A DNA stretch of 64,000 bases, from NCBI RefSeq assembly GCF_964340395.1, contig NC_135569.1, positions 16,905,257 to 16,969,256 of the forward strand, in the 5' to 3' direction. The notes under the pieces are model-generated. The model was not told where the DNA came from and ran no database searches. It worked only from the letters and a program-made list of their open reading frames with translations. Made by a program: the position numbers and the translations under genes. The DNA is from Glandiceps talaboti (Eukaryota > Hemichordata > Enteropneusta > Spengelidae). Positions 48,371 through 59,329 of the stretch are shown here, piece by piece. Every line of letters starts with the position of its first letter. The first letter of the stretch is position 1.

Positions 48371-49685
48371 AATTGATGCTCATTCATGTAATTGTTAGTG
48401 TCAATTAGTTTAAAGTGATAAAAAATTTTAATAAAATTTCAATATAACATAAGGCATGCTTATTTGTATTGCTTTCTTTCCAGAGGTTGAACTATAAATG
48501 ATAGATTTTGCGTCATATTCCATTGTATTTATTTTGTCATCCTTCCAAAAACTTTTTTATTTGTTTACATTTCAAAAAAGAAGTCATAGACTTGGTTATC
48601 TTGAAAAATTTTAATGTCTGCAAACTTATTCCTGAGACTTCATGCTCCTTTCATTGTTGTTCTTGTACTAAGAAAACACAAAATGAATACCCAGGAAATT
48701 ATTTTCATGAAAGTACTGGCCTCAGGGGTGATGTCAGTGGTTTGTCCGTCCTTCTAACATCCGTTACACCCACCAAGACATGAGATTATATCCATATGAT
48801 TGCATTATGATGATTAATTTAGCAGTCATAGTGAAGTAGCTCTTGAAAGCCATGACAAAACCTTTATTTTGAAATTCAAATATCATTCTTTCCAGCTGTT
48901 GTTACTGCCCACTCTCATTCTTTCAATTTCACATTTTCTGATAATCAAACATTAAGAGGCTTGTGATTATTCTGATATTATCAAATTCAACAAATACCTG
49001 AATAAAGTTCTAGCTGTAGGTCACAGCACCTTTTTCTAGCTAAAATTCTGTCAGTTGAGCAGTTTATTTGTCCAAATTTTGAGTTTTTGTATGTGAAAAG
49101 TCTGTCAATATAACGTCCGTTACGGGCACATAAGATACGGTATTTAACAAAGATAAATGCTACATGTTATCTTGCCAGTATGTTTTCAGGATACACCATG
49201 CTATGTAGTTTATTGACATCTAACTTGTTTCTTTTAGAAAGTGGACTGAATTTTCAAGGTCAATGTCCCACTTTTGGCACTCTTTAGCATATTCTGACTC
49301 ATATATAAAAGTTACAGGTCACAGAGTTCAAGTCTTCTGGCGGCAGGAACTTGGCAGATATGCTATAAAATTGCTAATATTTATGAATAAAATGACTGAA
49401 ATCTTGTTGAGGTATCGATAGTAAAACTATATAAAATTCGAAGTTCGTTTAGGGTGATGTTGATCTTTCCGACGTCGCTACTTGTATGCAAGTTAGAAAT
49501 AAAATGATATTCTGCGGAGATCAAGCATTCATAGACGTTGTATACTATTGATTAGTGGTAACCGTGGTGATAAATCGAAATTATATCAAAAATACTTTGC
49601 CGAAATAGATAATTTATACTAAAAACATGGCGGCCATAACATTGAACGTCATTTGACACATAGGTATATGTCAAAGGTTGCGACA
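48371..49685. other. No gene recognised
   Basis: A/T-rich DNA without a domain signature. The 91-codon plus-strand frame at 48508-48783 has a Cys-rich stretch but no recognisable family and no convincing splice context. Confidence 0.45.
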
Positions 49686-49689
49686 TGAC

Positions 49690-49895
49690 GATGTGGTTAC
49701 AGTTACACGGTGCAACTCATGAAGCAACTCAAGAAGCAACTTGCGACTCTTCACAGAAAAACCGACATGTCGGTTTCCTTGCAACACACCTAGCGATGTC
49801 ACAAGACCGTGCAACGAAGCGAGTACATGATGCAATTCGTCGCATGCAATGAATTGTGTGGTGCGTTGCTCTTCGAGTTGCATCGTGTAACAGGG
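49690..49895. mobile_element. Short inverted-repeat element (MITE-like)
   Basis: TTACACGGTGCAACTCATGA at about 49702 is answered by TCGAGTTGCATCGTGTAA at about 49877. Between them repeats of GCAACT-type words and a central palindrome ACCGACATGTCGGT (49760-49773) allow extended pairing. The minus-strand frames across it are shadows. Confidence 0.65.
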
Positions 49896-50369
49896 CCTTC
49901 AGTAATAACAAAAATTGTAAGGTTCTGATTATGCTCAATTTTAAATAGGTAGGGTATTTTACTTTATTAAATTTTTTTTTCCATGCGTGAGTGTCTAGTT
50001 CAGTTTCAATTGTTTTCCAAATGGTCTCTGTGTTGTTTATTTCTTCCTATCAAATGTACATGTACTGCAGCCATTACAGATTGGAAAGACAGTTTTATTT
50101 TTGTATTTTTAAGTTGATGTCAGTTTTCACATCCACTATTTCTAATGTCATAATGAGACTTCAAAATTTGTGCAATTTTTATAATTTTTTTATCAAATAA
50201 AAAAATATTTTAAGGTCAGCAGTAACAAACCATATGGGGTTAGGTAACTGGAACAAACCAATTTTTTTTGTAGACCTTAGTATGGAAAGGTGTATTATTT
50301 TATGAATTGAAATTATTAAACTATTGGCCAAAATATTAATATTTATGGTAGGTGTATATATATATATTA

Positions 50370-50992
<623 letters not shown>

Positions 50993-51065
50993 TAAAAAAA
51001 CATATGTTATGCAATGAAAAAAATAATTGCAATATCTTAATTTTAATTGTAAAGCATGTAAAGTT

Positions 51066-51182
51066 AGTCTGTAAGGTACGCCGTGACGGGGCGCCCTCAA
51101 CCATCGGCCAACCCCTAACTGTAAAAAAAGTGTGAGAGGAGGCTGGTGAGGGCGAAACGTCACGACGTATCTTACAGTCTAA
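51066..51182. mobile_element. Small palindromic element
   Basis: AGTCTGTAAGGTACGCCGTG at 51065 is matched by the inverse, CGTCACGACGTATCTTACAG, at 51159-51178, with about 70 bases between. This suggests a MITE of about 115 bases. No clear target duplication. Confidence 0.6.
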
Positions 51183-53477
51183 TGTAAAGTATACAAAAGA
51201 AAGTAAATTAAACACAAATTAAAGTATCTCACATTCTGACTGGTCAAGAATACTTGCATTAGTTTAGGGTCTACAGCAATAATTCGGTGTAGAATAACAC
51301 TTTATATTATTTTAAGGGGGGAGGGGTGTTAGGTAATTTCAGTTGTCATCCTAAAAAAAAATTTTAAACTTTTTTTGACAACATTAATGTAATAGATATG
51401 TTTGCTTTTACCCCTAAATACAAATATATCTTTTTAAAAATTGAGAAATGGAAGAATTTTAACATTGTAAATGAATGGCACTAAAATAAAGTGTCAGAAG
51501 CAAGCAATATTTCCTACATACTTTAATAACTGGAATTAAAACATCTCCAAAATTGGCCAATAATTGAATTGAGTTAAAAGGGGATGTGGGGTCTGAGGCC
51601 TACATATAAAAAATTCAGTTTTGCTACACTGATCTCGCCGCTAAACAAGGTATATTATAAAGTTGAAAATGGAACATGAAGGCCAGCACGTACTAGATTT
51701 CCAAGATTTCTATCACCGGCCTTCTGTATAACTAGACATTTGAAAAAAAAATGCACTCATAAAGTTATAAAATTATAATACATGTAACATATTGAACTTT
51801 GAAAAAAAAACAGTGGCAGTACACAGTCGATCACTCTGAATCCAGTGTAAAATCCGATGTGTATGAAAGCGGTTAAATGATTTATTTACCTCTATTTCCA
51901 TCGTTTTGTGTCATTTGTTCACCACATCGGTTATTAATCATTAAATATACACTAGATCAAAGGAATGAACTTCTTTCAGGTTGGAAAACAAATTTTCTCA
52001 GGCAGGTGTTGAGCTATTTTGATACTAAGCGCACGTAAAGGATAGTGGACAAACTTTGTACTTAAAATAAGCTATAAAACTTGGGTGAAAATGAAGAACT
52101 TACATTTATAAATAAATACGTTGGATAATCATGAACAGCACCCATCCTGTCACTTCTGGTTAGGTTAGGAACAATTCCAAACAAAATTTATGTTATATAA
52201 TTTTTTATTTGGCTGAGAGTCATAAAGTTCATGTTCCTTCTTCATCATGTGACATCTCTAATTTTAATTATGCATGCATAAAGTGTTCCACCTAATAGCA
52301 AGTGTGGGTGAACAGTTTTGTCTGACGTTGGCAAATCTGAATTAACAGTTTATAGTTAAACCAAGAAAACTAATAGGTTTGGCTCTGATAATGTTTATCA
52401 CATTCTTCATTCTGGACACATTTATGCTAGTCTAGTTCCTATACAGTATCGTTACGATTTATACGTTTACTCACAGTATAAATAGTATTAATAGGGTGTT
52501 CAGTCACGTGACTTTGGGCATACAAACAGCGCACTACAGTGCGTAAACTGACACATCCACAAAAGTAAAAGTGCTTTAAAATTCAAATTAAACAGCAAAC
52601 TTCTCAAAATCTAAGCTTCTATGATTTTTTAGTTATCTATAGTGCCATTTATACCGTTATTAGTCTTAGTTTGGAATGAAAACGCATCCGAAGCGACCGT
52701 AAATGACTGGAGGTAACGACCGCTGCGGTCAACCGTGACCTTTCCCACTGTGACCCCTACTTGAATATATTACTTCCCAAGGTCATAATCTGGTTCGAAA
52801 GGAAAACTGCACTATGTGATTGGTTGAAATCTCATGACGACATCAGATTATGAATATTCATCATGAGGGCTTCATTGTGACACCTGAGGCACGACTGTGG
52901 CTGGGTTCTTGCTCATACTACAGCAAAATATCGCCGTAAGTACATGTAGCCTGTTTTTGCTCAAAAACTCAGAATTTATAGTATTTTACAACTTGACTAG
53001 CCTTGGGTATGAACAATGAAGTTGTTTTCAATGAATTTCTGGTGAGGAATTGACCGGAAATGTTGTATCATACTACGGAATGGAAAAGTTTCACGAGGGT
53101 GGACGGTTAGATGTTTACATCCGGGTACTTTTCTGTTTTTTTAAATAGTCGAAATGACACTTCCGGGTCGAGAAATATGCTATTCTTTTGTGAAAATGAG
53201 TTGAAAATAAGTGCTATATACAATTTTTAAGATTGTTAGAAAAGTTGTGAACTCATTGCTTTGCTAGAATGATAAATTGCCATATACATTCATTGTTTTG
53301 TGTGAGTTATGCATGGAGTCTGATGACTGCGTGAGACTAGTACGTGATCAGTGATGTCTACGAATGTGTTCAACGGTGTTTTTGACTAAAGTTTATAACA
53401 GCCAACGTTTATTCATGTCACTGGTGATATTTTTAAAGATCATGTCTAATTATTATATTGTCTTGTTTTAATTTTAG
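51183..53477. other. No gene recognised; 5' region of the transposon-type gene
   Basis: Nothing coding was identified. At 52495 the sequence AGGGTGTTC could be the left end of an element whose right end is GAACACCCT at 59521-59529. A small hairpin GCGCACTACAGTGCG lies at about 52530. An acceptor-like TTTTAATTTTAG immediately precedes the ATG at 53478, hinting at a 5' intron. Confidence 0.35.
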
Positions 53478-54824
53478 ATGGCTTGTACGAGTAGTAGTAG
53501 TAGTGGTGGTAGCACCATGTTCATGTGTGGTGAAGTGTATGACTTCTATGGAGCCCATAAAGGGTACTCCCAGAAACAGTTAATAAAAACATTTGGAGAA
53601 AAATACCAAGTGCCTGAACCTACAAACCCCAAGTCACTGTACAATTAAATAAAAACTGTCTACAAAAAAGGGACAAAATAAAGAGAAATAAAGGTAATGC
53701 AGACTTTCTCAACAACTAATTCATACTACCAACTTCTCAAACTAACAGCGAACGATCAATAGCAACAGCTAAAACAGAGATGGAAAGAAACCTGAAAGTA
53801 GTGGTTATACAGCAAAAGAAAATTAACAACTCTCTGAAAAGAAAGTTACATGAAACAAGGAAATCAGAAGAGGAGTTACAAATAGACTGTGACATTTTAC
53901 AGAACGCTCTTACAGCTATTCCAACAAAATGAAACATCTCTTCGACACGCAAGAGACAAGTAGAGGAAAACAACGACTAACCCTCACTTCGTAAGCCATA
54001 GTAATGTGGTATAACAATGGCACACTTAAGTGGCTTAACAATCTTGACACAGAAACAAAAAACAAACACTTAAATAGTGCAAGGAAGAACTCAAGTGAAA
54101 TCAGAGCTAAATTCAAACTGAGACAGGCCAAAATTAAAGAACAGAGACTGAATAACTTGCGGAAAAAACAAGAAGAAAAGGCAGGTAAAGAGATAAAGGC
54201 AAAAAATAGTTTAGTTAAATTAACCAATGAAATATCTAGTCTTGGTGGGGTGTGGACAAATGTGGATGAGGCTATTCAAAGGGTGCCTGTTTCAGAGAGG
54301 AAATCTGCACTTATAAAACAATTACAATACCATAAAACTATTCTCAAGTCAAAAGGACCCAAACAGTACTTCCATGCGTCGCACAAAAATCATCACTTCA
54401 GTATTGAAGAAAAGGTTAACCACTTAAAGTACATATTAACAACAAATGAAATATCATTACCAGAAGATGAATCACAAGTTCAAACACCACTGCATAGAAA
54501 CGTAGAGCAAACTATAGTAATACTCAATCAAGAAAAGGAAAAGCTCTTTGAAAGATTAAGTGAACAAAGACATAAACTTGAAGTTACACGTCAAAAACAA
54601 TTTCTACCCTCTTTTACCACTTGTCCCAAATCTCTTGTTGGTAAGGAAGTCAAACATAAGTTAGTATATGACAACAAAGTAAAGTGGTTCGATGGAATAG
54701 TGACAAAGTTGTTGAGAGACAGTGGCGAAAAAAGCACATTTGAAATTCAGTATAAGGGGAGGATTGTATTTATTCGTTTCCATTGTTGGTCGATTTAAAA
54801 AAGGGGGACTTGTTGATAGCTTAA
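53478..54824 (+). pseudogene. Transposon-type gene: HTH-like start, coiled coil, Tudor-like C-terminus
   Basis: The ATG at 53478 opens MACTSSSSSGGS, then YDFYGAHKGYSQKQLIKTFG, which reads like a helix-turn-helix used to start some transposase proteins; a TAA follows near 53648. A middle coiled-coil frame (about 53720-53930) contains KVVVIQQKKINNSLKRKLHE. The frame 54004-54798 is rich in Lys and Gln and holds SSLGGVWTNVDEAIQRVP and VGKEVKHKLVYDNKVKWFDG. Near 54755 a one-base shift is needed to continue as GEDCIYSFPLLVDLKKGDLL to the TAA at 54822-54824. The C-terminal part resembles modules I recall in unnamed element proteins of cnidarians and molluscs. Given the stops and shifts, it is a decayed copy or has unseen introns. 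Confidence 0.5.
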
Positions 54825-54874
54825 AGCAGTGTTGCAGTCAAGCCTTGTTTTTGTGTCATATGAGTTGACAGATA

Positions 54875-56496
54875 CTGTGAACCGGAAAATTATTGCGCAG
54901 TCTTATTTTCGCGCTTTGGGAGATCACGGTGATTACGCGCAGTTTAATTTTCGCGCAAGGCCGTCAGTGGATTTTTTGTGTGAACATAAACAATACGTTG
55001 AGCTGAGAACAATGAAATTTGACACTGATTGATGGGCAGTATTGCTCTGTCGGCATCCGTCAGTTGCAGTGCTCTATTGTTTCCAACTGCGAAGATACTG
55101 TGACACGTTGACTTGTGACAAATGTAGGTGTCAATTTGTTCAATTATGTACTAAACAAGTTACCAGATCACACAATACGAAAGTCGGGTAGCTCACAGCC
55201 TCAAAGCAGGAGCCGTCAATACACATGCGTCAATATGGTACAGTCACACGTTTGGTGAAACACTAATCAAATCACGTCAGTGTCTCTGTTTTGCGTCTTT
55301 TTGGAATGAAGTTCAAAAGGTCACGTTGGTTACATTTTGATACTCAGTATCCGAAGTCACAGAGAATGATCCGATTGCTACACGTTACTTACAATACTGT
55401 ATATGATTCTTGTATCAATAAAATGGCATGAACAACCATGCAAACAAAAATACAACTATGGAATATAGAGCGTTGCGGTTGCTTGCATGAAGTGAGCTTC
55501 AAGCAGAGACAATTTAGGTAAAGACAACAAGATAAGTGACACAAAACAATATCTGTCATGTTCTAAAATAAACTCCCACGGTGTTCTAGGACTGTTCATG
55601 CTGTCAACGTGACTTCCTTTTATTGCTGATAACATTAGATAAGATTGTACAAGACGCACCATAGCACATACCATTTCTCCGTAGGGTTGGTCTTTGAATT
55701 TTGAAATGTTACATCTTAATGTTGGTGAAATGAAACCGAGTGGTGTGTATTTTTGATTATGGAATGTTTAGTCTATTACAAAATAATTGGCAAGAAATAG
55801 CATTTATTACTTAGATACACGTACATTAGTGTTATCAATGCCGACACAACACACAGCCAAAATGGAATGAGCGATGGGAAGAGAGATACTGTTAACTTAC
55901 GTATACTGACAGGAAACTAAGGCCCGTACACCACACACGTGTTTGTACAGTCACATAATGTGTCGACCAGAATTGAAGTCATCTTTTTGCAAATCAGAGG
56001 TAGCAAAGATGTCGGAATTACATGTACCAAGCGAGGACAACAGTATATGATTTGGTATAGCATGTTTACAGAAGGCATTGTTTACCCTTGCATGCCGATG
56101 GGAAAGCCAAAGTCAATTATCTACATGTCGAGGTCAACGAAAACATCGATGCGTGCCTCATCAAAACAAACAACGGTTCTACAAAACGGAAGCGAGGGTC
56201 TTATCAGCAGTACTCCTCTGAGATTCTATGCAAAATTGGAAATAAAGATTCATAATTCTTTGTAAAACTTCGTTGCAAATACTTTATTGGGTGTTGTCTG
56301 AAAACTCGTGTGTCAGTGTGTTTGCGTGTACCGTGTGTGGTTGTATACGGAGTGATTGTAACAAAAAAGAAAGAAGTTAAATACTTGCCGCATGGGGGCG
56401 CACACAAGTACATCCGCGCAGTTTTAATTTCGCGGTCACGGTCGAGCGCGAAATTGCGCGAAATTAAAAATGCGCGAATAATTTTCCGGTTCACAG
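54875..56496. mobile_element. TIR element, CTGTGAACCGGAAAATTATT ends
   Basis: The two ends are perfect inverted repeats for 20 bases and stay similar beyond, both carrying TTCGCGC-type words. TA lies on each side (54873-54874 and 56497-56498), fitting a Tc1/mariner-type TA duplication; AT would also fit because the edge is ambiguous by one base. The 108-codon frame inside has no family signature, so the element seems non-autonomous. It sits about 50 bases beyond the end of the preceding transposon-type gene. Confidence 0.8.
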
Positions 56497-56564
56497 TATT
56501 ATATTATACCAGTATATTGATGGTGTAATCAGGCTATCTGATTGGTCGAGATGTAAAAATGACT

Positions 56565-56815
56565 GTCATGTGACTGTGGTATATTGGTGATATACCACAG
56601 TGACATACCACAGTCAAAGAAAATGTCATTTAAAAATGTTTTATGCAAAATTTTCAATATACTGGTACATTGAATAATATAATAGCAATAAAACACCCCC
56701 AGGATGGTATATCACTCGATTTTGACCAGTTCAACTCCATATACGCACTCGTGCATATGTCGTGAACTGGTCAAAATATCATGGTATACCATAGCTGAGG
56801 GTGTTTTATTGCTTA
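56565..56815. mobile_element. Two palindromic elements
   Basis: At about 56572-56600, CTGTGGTATAT is followed by TGGTG and ATATACCACAG. At 56683-56815, AGCAATAAAACACCC and TTTTGACCAGTTCA are answered in inverse order by TGAACTGGTCAAAAT and GGGTGTTTTATTGCT. The second is a MITE-like hairpin of about 132 bases with a loop of about 35. Confidence 0.75.
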
Positions 56816-57661
56816 AATATACATTGTATCTTGTGCAAATACTGTGATGGGTACCCATGAAATAAACAGCTAAATAATTTGAATGAGTGTATGTATCGAT
56901 GTCTGTTTCTATTCATTTGAGTGTGCATAGTGGTCAGCCGTGGTTGACACAGGCATTTGAAGCACGAAGTCATGTGACCATCCCCAAATATAGGTCAAAA
57001 GGTGATAAGTCAGTTTCCATAGCAACTGATGAACCAAGAAATGTGAAAGTATATACAAGCATTTAATATACAAATGATTATTCCATATTCAGCAGCAAAG
57101 TCCAAAACAATTTTAGAAAGTGTTTATATCATATAAATATCTAGGCTTCCATTATTGTACATTATATGAGTAAATATTGAATTTCGGTTTCCATGGCAAC
57201 AGTGAAATATAATTCAAAATTCCTCTGTCTACTTAAATCATTTTGTTTGTCAGAAATAGGATGAGGAGAAATGATCACCCTGCAAATAATGACATTTAAC
57301 TCGGTACAGCATCAGTCCAAAAAAAAAAAATCATTTTTATTGTTTCCATGGTAACAGGAAAATTAATAAGATAGTATCTACAGTAAATTTTAAACAAACA
57401 GGTTCATCCTTTGTTCTTGTGCAGTGTATGTAGTGTGTGATTCTTTGAAGGAAAGTGATATATCATGCGAATTATTTACCAAAACACTGATTTTTTAACG
57501 AAAACGGGGTTACCATGGCAACAAGTATGCAAATTATCAAAATTAAAATATTGCCACGGAGTATAATAAAAACCGTACCTTTGGTGAAAATTTTGTGTGA
57601 ATTGAATGATTACTTTTCAAGATATCCCATTTTATTCAGTTCTTTGTCCACTTGACTGGTG
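56816..57661. other. No gene recognised
   Basis: Several stretches repeat the words GTTTCCATGGCAACAG or TTTCCATAGCAACTG (about 57015, 57187, 57340, 57510), spaced about 150-170 bases, suggesting a decayed tandem repeat. No coding content was seen. Confidence 0.45.
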
Positions 57662-57667
57662 CCATTG

Positions 57668-59320
57668 TATGGGGGCCCGTTCTGGTCACAATTATGTAAA
57701 ATGTGCTAGAATTAATTTAATGTAGTCTAGAATTAATTTTTATAATGACTGCAATTAATATTATGCACTCCTTGAATTAATTAAATGTGTTTTCAATTAA
57801 TTTCATGTCGATTAGAATCAATTTTTATATTAACTGCAATTAATATTATGTATTCCTTGAATTAATTAAATGTGTTTTGATTAATTTTATGCACTGTAAT
57901 TAATTTCATGTATTCCTTGAATTAATTAAATGTGTTTCCGATTAATTTTATATACTGGTCTTAATTTTATGTAGTCTAGAATTAATTTTATGTATTTTAT
58001 GTATGAACTGTTATTCCTATCCTAAATGGTTTTATTCTTGTCTATGGCGGTCCTAATACAGAACAATGACGTTATTATAGGGATTGGCGATATTCTTATA
58101 AAATCGGTAGCGATGTCATACCCCCATCATACATTATTACAACACTGTATCTGTTTATTTGCTAGTTTATTTAATTATTTTATTTGTCCCTATACTTGTC
58201 GTTCGTTTGCTTGTTCATTTGTCATTTATTAAATAGTTTATTTATTTATGTTTTTTTTTTTTTTTTTTTGTTTTGTTTTGTTTTGTTTTGTTTTGTTTTG
58301 TTTGTCACACGGTTCCTGGGTCCCCTGTGCTTGTATCGATGTTACGGCTGTAGCAAATTAATAAGTATCCAGTATCCAAGCTACAGCAACCAGAATTTTC
58401 CTTAATTCTATCTCAGCTGATAGCATGTTGCTCAAATATTAAGTCAAAGATTGATGTAAACTTAGCAGTGCTACTTGTATAATATGGGAAGGTAGTCCTG
58501 TTGGATTATCATCCACATCTGCGGCCCAAAATGAACCACTGTTTTCAATGCCTACGCTACACGCACGACCGGTCGTACAACCAGATTTCGGTCGTGGATG
58601 TTAGTTATATATGCATAGGGCGACAGTAATAAATACCCGGATGTTCGTTTGACCTCGGACACTAAATTTATTCTAGATCGTCTGTCGATCCTAAATTCAC
58701 GGGAGACAGAAAAACTCAAACAACTGAGCAGAAATTGGCAGAATCCTCCTTGATTCCTTTCTCGAATGACAACCCGCGCACCTGCTGAGCACCACCGACT
58801 GCGGGCCGCCATTTTGAATAAGAAATCTTGTGCAAAGGATTGTACGGGCAAAATTAATTCGACACATACACAAAATCAATTCGTGACATACACAAAATTA
58901 ATTCGTGACATACACAAAATTAATTCGTGACATACACAAAATTAATTTGGGACATACACAAAATTAATTCAGCACATACAAAAAATTAATTCAGGACAAA
59001 TAAAAATAATTCGGCACATACATATAAAAATAATTCGGCACATGCATAAAATTAATTCAGGACAAATAAAAATAATTTGGCACATACATAAAAATAATTC
59101 AGCACATACATAAAATTAATTTGGGGCATACATAAATTAATTCTAGACTACATGAATTTAATTCAAGGAATACATAAAATTAATTCAAGACTACATAAAA
59201 TTAAGACCGGTACATAAAATTAATCAAAACACATTTTAAGTAATTCAAGGAATACATAATATTAATTACAGCAGTAGTTTTATTATTACTACATAATTGT
59301 GACCAGAACGGGCCCCCATA
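57668..59320. mobile_element. Foldback-type element with AATTAATT subterminal arrays
   Basis: Ends are TATGGGGGCCCGTTCTGGTC and its inverse, about 32 bases perfect. Flanks CCATTG (57662-57667) and CCACTG (59321-59326) could be a 6-bp duplication with one change. Inside the left end, 57700-58010 holds tandem motifs built on GAATTAATTTTATGTA. Inside the right end, 58855-59280 holds the complementary-type array GACATACACAAAATTAATTC, about 20-bp units. The centre (58020-58840) has no gene; the 99-codon minus-strand frame there shows no family. Confidence 0.8.
58242..58305. repeat. Poly-T and TTTTG repeat
   Basis: About 18 T followed by seven TTTTG units in the core of the foldback-type element. 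Confidence 0.92.
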
Positions 59321-59329
59321 CCACTGTAT

